A stretch of 64,000 bases of DNA from Anaerolineales bacterium (GTDB lineage: Bacteria; Chloroflexota; Anaerolineae; Anaerolineales; UBA4823). Where the stretch lies: NCBI GenBank assembly GCA_016932955.1, contig JAFGBV010000037.1, positions 1 to 64,000 on the forward strand, written 5' to 3'. The translations under genes and the position numbers were made by a program. Every line of letters starts with the position of its first letter. The first letter of the stretch is position 1. The notes beneath the pieces were generated by a model. That model was given only the letters and a program-made list of their open reading frames with translations, was not told the DNA's origin and did not search any database. Of the stretch, positions 18,898 to 27,314 are shown in pieces.

Positions 18898-19341
18898 CTA
18901 GGTGGAACGGGTGAGCAGGTTCAGGGTTTGATAGCGCTGGGCATTAGTTTCTGCATCCTGCATCTTGGTTAATTGTGCCTCCCATGCCACAGGAGACCAG
19001 ATCTCAAAGTAATCCAGCTGTCCCACCAGAACCACCTCACTGCCAATCGCCACCTGATCACGCAGGAATTTTTGGATCAAAATGCGGCCTGCTTTGTCCA
19101 CGTCTACCTGCGTCGTGTTGGCGTAGATCAACCGCCGTAGATCGCGCGACATGGGATCGGTAATGCTCATCTGAGTGATGCTCTCAGAAATTGCCTGGAA
19201 AGCACTCGCGGTGAGCACCATCAGGTTGCGGTCAAAACCAAGCGTGACATATGCACCCCCGTCTAGAAGCTCGCGGAACCTGGCGGGAATAGTCAGGCGA
19301 TCTTTATCATCGAGGTTATGGTGGAACTGACCAAGAAACAT
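18898..19341 (-). CDS. mraZ: Transcriptional regulator MraZ
   Basis: Two-domain AbrB-fold DNA-binding protein that represses its own dcw operon in studied bacteria. The product is 147 residues (normal about 150). It opens with the family's [23 protein letters not shown] and has the second copy [15 protein letters not shown], each carrying the conserved DxxGR/DxKxR-type core. It is the first gene of the operon, with its own operator 53-77 bp upstream of the ATG. Confidence 0.97.
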   Translation of the reverse strand: MFLGQFHHNLDDKDRLTIPARFRELLDGGAYVTLGFDRNLMVLTASAFQAISESITQMSITDPMSRDLRRLIYANTTQVDVDKAGRILIQKFLRDQVAIGSEVVLVGQLDYFEIWSPVAWEAQLTKMQDAETNAQRYQTLNLLTRST

Positions 19342-19393
19342 ATGTTCTAATTATCCTCTTAATGCATGGAACGCCGGATAAACCAGCGTTCCT

Positions 19394-19418
19394 CCCACAA
19401 CATCCCACTTTGTCCCAC
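19394..19418 (-). promoter_or_regulatory. MraZ operator: three GTGGG boxes
   Basis: On the minus strand the sequence reads GTGGG-N5-GTGGG-N5-GTGGG (boxes at 19414-19418, 19404-19408 and 19394-19398). This exactly matches the known MraZ-binding arrangement of direct repeats at 10-bp period. It lies just downstream of the predicted transcription start, as expected for autorepression. Confidence 0.92.
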
Positions 19419-19428
19419 GTTCAAACAC

Positions 19429-19457
19429 ATTTTAGTCGAATTCTGCCTAAAATGCAA
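19429..19457 (-). promoter_or_regulatory. dcw operon promoter
   Basis: On the minus strand TTGCAT (19457-19452) is separated by 17 nt from TAAAAT (19434-19429), a good sigma70-type promoter. Transcription would begin near 19422, immediately before the MraZ boxes. Confidence 0.75.
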
Positions 19458-19528
19458 GCCATTTTCCTAATCAATTGTTCATTTTTGAGAAATCATCCAC
19501 AAACAACTTTAGAACATTGGAGATAAGC

Positions 19529-20929
19529 ATGCCGCATAACGATCACAATTACCGCAACTTGTTCGTCGGCCTCGAGGTTGAAGTCCCCTTACTCGATGGC
19601 TCCTGTCGTTGTTATATCAATTTTGACAATGCCGCTTCCACCCCTCCCCTGAAAGCCGTCCAGAAAGCTGTGGACGACTTTCTCGTTTATTACAGCAGTA
19701 TTCACCGTGGCACCGGCTATAAATCACAAATTTCCACCTGGGGTTATGAGCAAGCCCGTCATATTGTGATGCAATTCGTGGGGGCAAACACTGCTGATCA
19801 CACCTGTATCTTCGGCAAGAACACCACCGAGGCAATCAACAAGGTGGCGCGGCGCTTTCCCTTTACGCGCCAGCGCGATATTGTGCTCACCAGCGGCATG
19901 GAACACCACTCCAATGATCTTCCCTGGCGCGCCGCGACGAAAACCGTGCATATCCGTCTGCTGCCCAATGGACGCCTGGATGAGGCAGATTTTGATGCCC
20001 AACTGGCAAATTATGCCAGCCGCGTAGCCCTGGTGGCTATCACCAGCGCCTCAAATGTTACCGGCTATATCAATCCCATTCACCGCCTGGCAGAAAAGGC
20101 GCATCAGGCCGGTGCACTATTCCTGGCAGATTGTGCGCAATTCGCGGCGCATCGCCAGATCAACATGCTCCCCTTGGATGATCCAGCCCACCTGGACTTC
20201 GTCGTCATCTCAGCCCACAAAATGTACGCACCTTTTGGCACCGGCGCTATCATTGGCAGAAAAGATATTTTCGAACATGGCGACCCCGACCTGAGCGGTG
20301 GGGGTACGGTAGAGATCGTCACCCTGGATGATGTTGTTTGGTCTGAGCCTCCCGAACGCGAGGAAGCTGGCAGCCCGAACGCCGTGGGGGCGATTGCGCT
20401 GGCAGCCGCTATTCGCCAACTCCAGCAAGTGGGCATGCAGCAAGTTGCCCAACACGAGGCAGAATTAACTGCTTATGCACTGCAGCGCCTGCCTTCCATT
20501 CCAGGTATCCACATCTATGGCAGCACAGATCCTGAACAAACTGCCAGTCGCGTGGGAGCAATCCCTCTCCTGCTTGAAACGGTCCCGCATTTCCTCCTGG
20601 CTGCAATATTGGGCTATGAATTCGGCATTGGAGTGCGCAGCGGCTGTTTTTGTGCCCACCCCTATATCCTGCACCTGCTCGGGCTGACCCCCGAGGAAGC
20701 CGCCACCGTGCGTGCGAACATGCTTTCGGGTAACAGATCTTCAATGCCTGGCTTGATCCGCACCTCGTTTGGGCTCTATAACACTACGGAGGAAATTGAC
20801 GCTTTCATCGATGCCTTGCAGCGTATTGTGCGCGGGGAATACAAGGGCCAGTACATCCAGGACCGCGCCACTGGGGAATACCAGCCCGAGGGCTGGGAAC
20901 CGCAATTTGATCGTTATTTCAGGCTGTAA
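19529..20929 (+). CDS. Class V aminotransferase / cysteine desulfurase-like PLP enzyme
   Basis: PLP-dependent fold type I enzyme of 466 residues. It shows NFDNAASTPP near the N-terminus, the His of EHHSN, an Asp before the PLP ring (ADCAQF) and the Schiff-base Lys in SAHKMYAPFG (about Lys231). Near residue 373 a Cys-rich GVRSGCFCAHPY matches the active Cys loop of SufS-type group II desulfurases. No scaffold gene (sufU/iscU) is adjacent, so sulfur transfer to Fe-S assembly is not supported by context and other class V chemistry is possible. The start has GGAG at 6 nt; an upstream ATG at 19475 was rejected. It is divergent from mraZ. Confidence 0.88.
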   Translation: MPHNDHNYRNLFVGLEVEVPLLDGSCRCYINFDNAASTPPLKAVQKAVDDFLVYYSSIHRGTGYKSQISTWGYEQARHIVMQFVGANTADHTCIFGKNTTEAINKVARRFPFTRQRDIVLTSGMEHHSNDLPWRAATKTVHIRLLPNGRLDEADFDAQLANYASRVALVAITSASNVTGYINPIHRLAEKAHQAGALFLADCAQFAAHRQINMLPLDDPAHLDFVVISAHKMYAPFGTGAIIGRKDIFEHGDPDLSGGGTVEIVTLDDVVWSEPPEREEAGSPNAVGAIALAAAIRQLQQVGMQQVAQHEAELTAYALQRLPSIPGIHIYGSTDPEQTASRVGAIPLLLETVPHFLLAAILGYEFGIGVRSGCFCAHPYILHLLGLTPEEAATVRANMLSGNRSSMPGLIRTSFGLYNTTEEIDAFIDALQRIVRGEYKGQYIQDRATGEYQPEGWEPQFDRYFRL

Positions 20930-20950
20930 ATCTTATCAAATGATGCCTAA

Positions 20951-20993
20951 GGCAGCAGGGGCCAGTAAACCTTCCCTGCTGCCTCTTATTTTA
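20951..20993 (+). terminator. Intrinsic terminator after the class V PLP enzyme gene
   Basis: A perfect 10-bp stem (GGCAGCAGGG at 20951-20960, CCCTGCTGCC at 20974-20983) is followed by TCTTATTTTA. It separates the plus-strand PLP enzyme gene from the convergent DinB-fold gene. Confidence 0.85.
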
Positions 20994-20995
20994 GG

Positions 20996-21505
20996 TTACC
21001 AATCCCCGGCGTAACGCACATCATAAGGCTGCAATTGGCGGGTGATATAAGCCCAGCGCAACTCAATTAACTGGCGGATGTGCAGCAGATCGTGCGCTAC
21101 CCAGGATGCCATCACATCCCCCGCTGAGATCGGCCCAAAAGGCGCCTGGCCGATGACATCCCAATTGGGCTCATGCAGCCCCTCCAGCCATGCCAGCGAC
21201 TCCTGCCTGGCGCGTTGGAGTTTCTCTAGTGAATCTACCAGGTCACGCTCATTATACTTCCGCTCGCGCACCCAATCCTGAGGGCCAATGCGCGGCCAGT
21301 TCTCCACCGGCTTGTGCAAGATGAAATCCAAATGGGTGCGGAAATCTTCGATTTCTTCATCTAGCAAGTGATTAACCACTTCCAGCACCGACCAGGACTC
21401 CGGGTCGGGCTTCCAGCGCGCCTGCTCATTATCCACCGTCCAGGTCAGAGCGCGGATCATGTCTGCGTTTTGTTTCATTGACAGGATACACTGTTGTAGG
21501 TTCAT
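20996..21505 (-). CDS. DinB-fold (DUF664/YfiT-like) protein
   Basis: A 169-residue four-helix-bundle protein. It carries the DinB metal-ligand pattern: a His in EVVNHLLDEE and two His in VAHDLLHIRQL, plus the WSVLEVVNHL core. Such proteins often act as bacillithiol- or mycothiol-dependent transferases or are stress-linked, but the substrate here is unknown. The ATG at 21505 has AGGTGG 6 nt upstream; a longer frame to 21649 has no good start. It is divergent from the marR gene. Confidence 0.85.
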   Translation of the reverse strand: MNLQQCILSMKQNADMIRALTWTVDNEQARWKPDPESWSVLEVVNHLLDEEIEDFRTHLDFILHKPVENWPRIGPQDWVRERKYNERDLVDSLEKLQRARQESLAWLEGLHEPNWDVIGQAPFGPISAGDVMASWVAHDLLHIRQLIELRWAYITRQLQPYDVRYAGDW

Positions 21506-21642
21506 AACATACCACCTCGCTGATTCATTGTAGCATGACTTAGGCTGTCTGGGAATCGCCGTGGTGAGGCGGATATTTACGGTAGCTCCCCATGAGCCAT
21601 AACTGATTACGGTTCTTTGCGAATTGCCATCCGGATTCAGCC

Positions 21643-21671
21643 TTGACAATAAAGGAAAAGCAAAGTATATT
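21643..21671 (+). promoter_or_regulatory. marR-ABC exporter promoter
   Basis: A near-consensus sigma70 promoter: TTGACA (21643-21648), 17-nt spacer, TATATT (21666-21671). The start site would fall near 21678, inside the adjacent palindromic operator. Confidence 0.88.
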
Positions 21672-21697
21672 TAGCCGGCTAATAATTAGCCGGCTAA
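21671..21697. promoter_or_regulatory. Double palindromic operator for the MarR regulator
   Basis: Two identical 12-bp perfect palindromes TTAGCCGGCTAA (21671-21682 and 21686-21697) lie 15 bp apart centre to centre. They overlap the end of the -10 box and the predicted start site. This placement fits autorepression by the MarR protein encoded 18 bp downstream. Binding is inferred from position and symmetry. Confidence 0.82.
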
Positions 21698-21714
21698 ATA
21701 ACAAGCGAGAGAAA

Positions 21715-22173
21715 ATGAATTGTCAACCTGAAGAACCCCCAAGGCTGGATTCCCTGCTGGCCCAGGTTTCCCGTCTCCATCACTATCGCGCGCGAGAACT
21801 CCTGGAAGGGTTTGGCCTGCACCGCGGCCAGCCGCCTGTTTTATTCACACTATGGGAACAAGAAGGCCTCACCCACAGCGAGCTGGCCAGCCGTCTGCAA
21901 ATCACCCCTGCCACAATCACACGAATGATCCAACGCATGGAAAAGGCCGGCTTTGTTCAGCGCAAACCCGATCCAGATGATCAACGCATCTCACGCGTCT
22001 ACCTGACCGATGCCGGGCGAGCAATCCGTTCGCAGGTGCAGGCCGTATGGGAGCGTATGGAAGTGGAAAATTTCGGTGGCTTCAGTGATGAGGAGCGAGT
22101 AATATTGCGCCACTTTCTGCTTCAGATCCGCGCCAATCTGACACGCGCCCTGGGGGGAAAGATTTCCTTCTAG
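21715..22173 (+). CDS. MarR-family transcriptional regulator
   Basis: A 152-residue winged-helix dimer protein. The core FTLWEQEGLTHSELASRLQ...ATITRMIQRMEKAGFVQRKPDPDDQR is the recognition helix and wing of MarR proteins. MarR proteins usually repress adjacent genes and release DNA on binding small phenolic or lipophilic ligands. It is 47 bp upstream of two ABC exporter genes read in the same direction, so it probably controls them. The ATG at 21715 has only a weak GAGAG upstream. Confidence 0.95.
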   Translation: MNCQPEEPPRLDSLLAQVSRLHHYRARELLEGFGLHRGQPPVLFTLWEQEGLTHSELASRLQITPATITRMIQRMEKAGFVQRKPDPDDQRISRVYLTDAGRAIRSQVQAVWERMEVENFGGFSDEERVILRHFLLQIRANLTRALGGKISF

Positions 22174-22220
22174 GTGCTCATTATTCCAGAAATCCTGAAA
22201 CTGGCAGAAATACGGCATCC

Positions 22221-23963
22221 ATGAACGCAGCGCGCAAACTGGCGAAATTCTTGAAACCCTACTGGCATTGGGCTATCATCGCGCCTCTGCTCATGACCAT
22301 CGAAGTGGCCATGGATCTGATGCAGCCGCGCATGGTCGAGCGCATCATCGACGAGGGCATTGCGCGCCTCGACCTGAACCTGGTTATCCAAACCGGCATG
22401 TTGATGTTCGGGTTGGCCTGCATCGGCGCGCTGGGGGGGATGAGCAACGGAATTTTCACCGAGCTGGCAGTACAAGCAGCAGGCGCGGATTTGCGCGAGG
22501 CGCTTTTTCGCAAGGTACAAACCTTTTCATTCGGAAACCTCGACCAATTCGATACTGGTCAACTCATCACCCGCCTGACCAACGATGTAACCCAGGTGCA
22601 AGAAGCCCTGTGGATGCTGCTGCGCATTCTGGTACGGTCGCCACTATTGTTAGTCGGCAGCCTGATTATGGCTATCATCACCAGCCCGCGGCTGGCTTTC
22701 TTGCCGCTGTTATTGATACCTATCGAACTGGTCGCGGTGATCTGGGTTGTCAAAAAAGCCACACCGCTTTATACGTTTGTTCAGGAAAAACTAGATACGC
22801 TCAACGAGGTCATGCAGGAAAACCTGTCAGGGGTACGCGTGGTAAAAGCCTTCGTGCGCGGCCGACACGAAGAAGCCCGTTTCGGGCAGGCTAACACCAA
22901 CCTAACAGACCAATCCGTCCGGGCGGCGCGTACCGTCGCGATCATGCCAGCTTTCATGATGCTGAGCATCAACATGGGAATCATTGGTGTCCTGTGGTTC
23001 GGCGGCACCCAGTTCACAATTGGGAATATGCAGCTTGGGCAGATCGTCGCCTTCGTCAACTATTTGACGATCACCCTATTCTCGCTGATCATGGTCAGCC
23101 AATTGATTATCCAGTTGGCGCGAGCAGAAGCCTCCGCTAAACGTATCCAGGAGGTACTAGAGAGCCAGCCCCAGGTGCAGGATAAGCCTAATGCTTTGAG
23201 CGAGTTCTCGCCCCGCGGCCGTATCGCAATCAATCATGTAACCTTCAATTACAATGGCGACGACAGCGATCCAGTGCTCAAGGGTGTCAGCTTCGACGCA
23301 GAACCCGGCCAGACAGTGGCGTTGCTCGGCAGGACCGGGGCGGGGAAATCCAGCCTGGTGCATCTCATCCCGCGTTTTTATGATGTTACATCCGGTGCTG
23401 TGACCATCGATGGACACGATGTCCGTGACATCGATCAAGCCGCCTTGCGCCGCAACATCGGTATCGCTCTGCAAGACACGGTGCTGTTCAGCGGCTCTAT
23501 CCGCGACAACATCCGCTATGGACAGCCTAATGCTCCTGAGGAGGATGTCATTGCAGCTGCCAAGGCCGCTCAGGCACATGATTTCATCCTGGCTATGCCC
23601 GAAGGCTACGATACCGTGCTCGGCCAGCGTGGTGTAAACCTTTCGGGCGGGCAGAAACAGCGCCTTGCCATCGCCCGCGCCTTACTGCTCAAACCTGCTA
23701 TTCTCATCCTCGACGACAGCACCAGCGCTGTGGATATCGAAACCGAGACCAGGATCCAGACGGCCCTCGAAACGATCATGAAAGACCGCACCAGCTTCGT
23801 CATCGCCCAACGCATCAGCACTGTGCTAAACGCGGACAAGATCCTGGTGCTTGAAGACGGTCAGATCGTTGCCGAGGGAACCCACCGGCAGCTCCTGGCT
23901 GAAAGCCCCATATACCGCGAAATCTACGACTCACAGCTAGGGAATGGAATAGATCATGACTGA
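22221..23963 (+). CDS. ABC exporter half-transporter, degenerate-site subunit
   Basis: A 580-residue membrane-plus-ATPase protein: six membrane helices in residues 1-310, then the nucleotide domain with Walker A GRTGAGKS (about 370-377), signature LSGGQ (474-478) and Walker B LILDD. The catalytic Glu is replaced by Asp499 and the switch His by Gln530 (VIAQRIS). This pattern marks the non-catalytic site of heterodimeric exporters such as TM287/288 or BmrC/BmrD. The gene overlaps its partner by 8 bp. Substrate is likely a drug, lipid or peptide; regulation by the upstream MarR fits efflux. Confidence 0.93.
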   Translation: MNAARKLAKFLKPYWHWAIIAPLLMTIEVAMDLMQPRMVERIIDEGIARLDLNLVIQTGMLMFGLACIGALGGMSNGIFTELAVQAAGADLREALFRKVQTFSFGNLDQFDTGQLITRLTNDVTQVQEALWMLLRILVRSPLLLVGSLIMAIITSPRLAFLPLLLIPIELVAVIWVVKKATPLYTFVQEKLDTLNEVMQENLSGVRVVKAFVRGRHEEARFGQANTNLTDQSVRAARTVAIMPAFMMLSINMGIIGVLWFGGTQFTIGNMQLGQIVAFVNYLTITLFSLIMVSQLIIQLARAEASAKRIQEVLESQPQVQDKPNALSEFSPRGRIAINHVTFNYNGDDSDPVLKGVSFDAEPGQTVALLGRTGAGKSSLVHLIPRFYDVTSGAVTIDGHDVRDIDQAALRRNIGIALQDTVLFSGSIRDNIRYGQPNAPEEDVIAAAKAAQAHDFILAMPEGYDTVLGQRGVNLSGGQKQRLAIARALLLKPAILILDDSTSAVDIETETRIQTALETIMKDRTSFVIAQRISTVLNADKILVLEDGQIVAEGTHRQLLAESPIYREIYDSQLGNGIDHD

Positions 23964-25776
23964 ACAACGTCGCAATGTACCCTCGCCTCTCGGATTTCGC
24001 GGCCCGCCGATGGCCTTTTTGCAGGACGCGCCAAAATCAAAGAACACCCGCGGCGTACTGCGCCGTCTATGGGCTTACCTGGAACGCCAACGCTGGGTGT
24101 TGATTGGCACTGCCCTGTTGGTGATTATCACCTCCATCGTCGACCTGCTCGGCCCATTCCTGATGGGCCTGGCAATCGATGCCTACATCAGCAAAGCAGA
24201 CCTAGCCGGCCTGGCGCGCCTGCTTGGGTGGATGGGACTTTCGTACCTCTTGGCTGCCTCAGGAACTTGGCTGCAGACCTACCTGATGGTCGGGGTAGCG
24301 CAACGAGCCGTCCGGGATATGCGTACCGACCTGTTTGCCCACTTGCAAACCCTGCCGCTACGCTACTTCGACCAACATGCCCATGGCGATATCATGAGCC
24401 GCCTGACCAACGACATGGAAAATATCAGCAATATCCTGGCGACCAACGCCAGCCAGTTACTCTCTAATGTACTTGGCCTGATCGGCGTCATCATCATCAT
24501 GTTTATGATCAATGTTCCGCTTGCTATTGTCAGCCTGGTGGTCACGCCCCTGACCTTTTTCATCACTCGCTCGATTGCCAAACATACACGTGTCAGCTTT
24601 CGCCAAACTCAGCAGTCACTTGGTGAGCTGAACGGCATCATCGAGGAGACCATCACCGGCGAGCACGTCATCAAGGCTTTTGTGCGTGAGGAGGCCACTA
24701 CGGCGCAATTCTCGATCATCAACCGCCGCCTGCAAAAGGCTGCTTTGCGTGCCCGCATCTTTACCAGCTTCATGGGCCCGCTGATGAACATGATCCACAA
24801 CCTGGGGCTGGCTGTCGTTGCCTGCGCCGGTGGTTGGCTGGCGGTTCAATCCCTGACCACAGTGGGCGAGATTGCATCCTTCATCAGCTACGCTGGACGC
24901 CTGGGCCGCCCACTGAACATGATCGCTCAATTATTCACATCAATCCAGGCAGCGCTGGCAGGCGCAGAGCGAATCTTCGAGACAATGGATGAACGACCGG
25001 AAAGCGATGCTCCTACTGCCGCCTCCATGGAACACATTCGTGGCCATGTCCGCTTGCAGGATGTTTCGTTTGGTTACGAGACCGGCAATCCCGTATTAAA
25101 AAATGTCAGCCTCGAAGCCCTTCCTGGGCAGACGATTGCCCTCGTCGGCCCAACCGGCGCAGGAAAAACCACCATCGCCAACTTGTTGACACGTTTTTAC
25201 GATATCGATTCTGGCGATATCGAGATCGATGAGCGCAATGTGGTGAATATTCAAAAAGATGACCTGCGCCGTAACCTGGGTCTCGTTTTACAGGATAACT
25301 TCTTATTTGCCACCACTGTGATGGAAAACATCCGTTATGGGCGGTTGGAAGCGAGTGACGCTGAAGTGATTGCGGCTGCCAAATTGGCCAACGCAGACAG
25401 CTTCATCCATCGCCTTCCCCACGGCTACCAAACCGTGCTGACCGAGCGCGGCAGCAATCTCAGCCAGGGGCAACGCCAACTGCTCGCGATTGCCCGTGCG
25501 ATCCTGGCTGATCCTGATATTCTCATCCTGGATGAAGCCACCAGCAATGTAGACACCCGCACCGAAAAGTATTTGCAAGAGGCGCTGATGCGCCTGATGG
25601 AAAGCCGTACCAGCTTCGTCATCGCCCACCGCCTGAGCACCATCCGCAATGCCGACCAGGTACTGGTGATTAACAATGGTGAAATCATCGAGCGTGGCAA
25701 TCATGAGAGCCTACTGCAACAAAAAGGATTTTATCATCACCTGTACATGAGCCAATTCAAAGGACAGGTGATTTAG
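23956..25776 (+). CDS. ABC exporter half-transporter, catalytic-site subunit
   Basis: A 606-residue partner of the preceding protein. It has a cytoplasmic N-terminal extension of about 35 residues, six membrane helices, Walker A GPTGAGKT (398-405), Walker B with canonical Glu527 (LILDEATSNVD) and switch His558. Its signature motif is LSQGQ (502-506) rather than LSGGQ. In known heterodimers the signature of this subunit completes the degenerate site of the other, so the split of intact and altered motifs is coherent. It is the last gene of the marR operon. Confidence 0.93.
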   Translation: MTEQRRNVPSPLGFRGPPMAFLQDAPKSKNTRGVLRRLWAYLERQRWVLIGTALLVIITSIVDLLGPFLMGLAIDAYISKADLAGLARLLGWMGLSYLLAASGTWLQTYLMVGVAQRAVRDMRTDLFAHLQTLPLRYFDQHAHGDIMSRLTNDMENISNILATNASQLLSNVLGLIGVIIIMFMINVPLAIVSLVVTPLTFFITRSIAKHTRVSFRQTQQSLGELNGIIEETITGEHVIKAFVREEATTAQFSIINRRLQKAALRARIFTSFMGPLMNMIHNLGLAVVACAGGWLAVQSLTTVGEIASFISYAGRLGRPLNMIAQLFTSIQAALAGAERIFETMDERPESDAPTAASMEHIRGHVRLQDVSFGYETGNPVLKNVSLEALPGQTIALVGPTGAGKTTIANLLTRFYDIDSGDIEIDERNVVNIQKDDLRRNLGLVLQDNFLFATTVMENIRYGRLEASDAEVIAAAKLANADSFIHRLPHGYQTVLTERGSNLSQGQRQLLAIARAILADPDILILDEATSNVDTRTEKYLQEALMRLMESRTSFVIAHRLSTIRNADQVLVINNGEIIERGNHESLLQQKGFYHHLYMSQFKGQVI

Positions 25777-25830
25777 TATCTATCCGAGGATTGTGGAATG
25801 TTTGAGATAGGTTCTTAGACGGTCAGGCTC

Positions 25831-27033
25831 TCAGATACCCAACAGTTTCAGGGCTGCCAACAGGCCTTTTTGGGTGATGGGTTTCTTCAGGAAATCGCTT
25901 GCCCCCAGTGAGCGCGCCAGCTCTGCTGCTTCCCAGGCAGAACAAACGATGATGGGAATCTTTTGCGTTTGCACATCCAGGCGCAAAGCCTGGAGAATCT
26001 CCCAACCATCCACCTGGGGCATCATCACATCCAGAAGTATCAGCGCTGGCTGAAGCTGATTTGCGAGTTGGAGCACCTGGGCAGGATCATGAACGCCAAC
26101 CACTTTCAAAGGAAGGCGGCTGAGGTAACGCTGGTACATGCGCAGCGTAGGCTGCTGGTCATCCACAACCAACACCACAGGCTGGCTGCTGCCCGGGAGG
26201 GCTAAGGTCAGGCTGACCACGCCACCGGTGGTCTGTTGAGGGTATTCTTCAACCAGTGTAGCATCCAGGCGCTGGGCCCAATAACGGGCTGACTCGAGAG
26301 AATCTTCGCGTTCATCAGCATCCCAGGTTGCCCAGGTATCATCTACATTAACCTGGATTGTCACCACACAGGAATTGTCGACTATCTGCACCTGCACGTG
26401 CACAGTACGGTCGATCTGTAAATGCATGGCGTAATTGCACAGGCTGAAAAGGATCTGTCGCAGGATGATGCGGTCTGTGAGCACCATGTGGGGTCCCGAA
26501 GCACTCTCGAAATGCAAGCTGATGTTCTCGGCGCTGGCACGGGGCTGCATGGTAGCCATCACTCCCTGCAACACCTGGCTCAGATCCAGAATCTCCGGCG
26601 TCAAAGGGAATGCCCTGAGTGCCTGGTAATCCTGCTCAGCCTGCTCAGAGGAGTCGGCAAACATTTTCTGGAAAACCTGATCCCAAAGCCTGCCAGCCAG
26701 CGCTTGCAAAGCCCGGCTGTGATCGCGGCGCAACTGCCGCTCACTGAGATGCAGCTCATCAGCCAGAGCCTGCGGGGTGTTGCCTTGAGTATAGCGACCA
26801 TGCAGGATCAGGTAAGGCCTCCACTCGGGAGCACTGGGAGCAAATTCGCGGTCTGGTGGGCGCAAGCCTTCGATAGCCTGCGAGACGACCTGCTGGATGA
26901 AGTGCGCTCTTCCAAACTGGTAATCCTGGGGCAACTCGATCATACCCGCCAGAGGATGAGTCTCCAGCACAGCATAATCGAAGATGTGGTTCATCAGGTC
27001 CTTGAAGAGACCATTAAATACATTTTGTTCCAT
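25831..27033 (-). CDS. HTH / histidine-kinase-ATPase-like / receiver-domain protein
   Basis: A 400-residue protein with an unusual order. Residues about 80-115 (TPQALADELHLSERQLRRDHSRAL) resemble a sigma/LuxR-like helix-turn-helix. Residues about 155-280 resemble a histidine-kinase dimer and ATPase region without a clear phospho-His or intact N and G boxes. Residues 286-400 form a full receiver domain: Asp291-Asp292, phospho-acceptor Asp335 in LLDVMMP, Ser365 and Lys384. It may be a response regulator whose output lies N-terminal. No kinase gene is adjacent. The ATG lies 55 bp from the first base of the strong plus-strand promoter at 27074. Confidence 0.8.
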   Translation of the reverse strand: MEQNVFNGLFKDLMNHIFDYAVLETHPLAGMIELPQDYQFGRAHFIQQVVSQAIEGLRPPDREFAPSAPEWRPYLILHGRYTQGNTPQALADELHLSERQLRRDHSRALQALAGRLWDQVFQKMFADSSEQAEQDYQALRAFPLTPEILDLSQVLQGVMATMQPRASAENISLHFESASGPHMVLTDRIILRQILFSLCNYAMHLQIDRTVHVQVQIVDNSCVVTIQVNVDDTWATWDADEREDSLESARYWAQRLDATLVEEYPQQTTGGVVSLTLALPGSSQPVVLVVDDQQPTLRMYQRYLSRLPLKVVGVHDPAQVLQLANQLQPALILLDVMMPQVDGWEILQALRLDVQTQKIPIIVCSAWEAAELARSLGASDFLKKPITQKGLLAALKLLGI

Positions 27034-27073
27034 GCTATGTCCGTATTATGTCCGCAGGATGACCGCAAGCCTA

Positions 27074-27102
27074 TTGATTTCCATATTATGTTTCTCTATA
27101 AT
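27074..27102 (+). promoter_or_regulatory. Promoter of the sugar ABC importer operon
   Basis: TTGATT (27074-27079), 17-nt spacer, consensus TATAAT (27097-27102). This predicts a 5' leader of about 205 nt before the binding-protein gene. No CelR-type TGGGAGC palindrome is present here. Confidence 0.75.
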
Positions 27103-27188
27103 ATATTTTAACCGATCGCGGCTGTCGCGTTCTCTTTTCGTACTGTTTTCTACGCCGAAAGCAATGATCTCGTGAAGTTAGCGATCGC

Positions 27189-27198
27189 AAAGGAGGTG
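27189..27198 (+). promoter_or_regulatory. Perfect Shine-Dalgarno sequence without an obvious gene
   Basis: AAAGGAGGTG is fully complementary to the 16S rRNA 3' end but lies 117 nt before the start of the binding-protein gene. A TTG at 27203 (6 nt spacing) would give only four codons. A GTG at 27198 opens 33 codons to 27299 but with almost no spacing. It could mark a leader peptide or a ribosome standby site. Confidence 0.4.
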
Positions 27199-27314
27199 TG
27201 TATTGCGGTTGTCCTGAAAGAATCAAGATAAACAACCAACATATCCAACGGAAAATTCAACACAAAAATTGGCCAATTGAATCAAAATCCCCAAAATAAA
27301 AGGAGTGAAGAGAA

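Noticed and set aside
21506..21649. N-terminal extension of the DinB-fold gene
   Set aside because: The added sequence overlaps the marR promoter and lacks DinB features; the ATG at 21505 has a proper ribosome site.
27198..27299. 33-codon GTG frame before the sugar-binding protein
   Set aside because: Spacing to the Shine-Dalgarno is about zero and composition is not convincing; mentioned as a possibility, not called as a gene.
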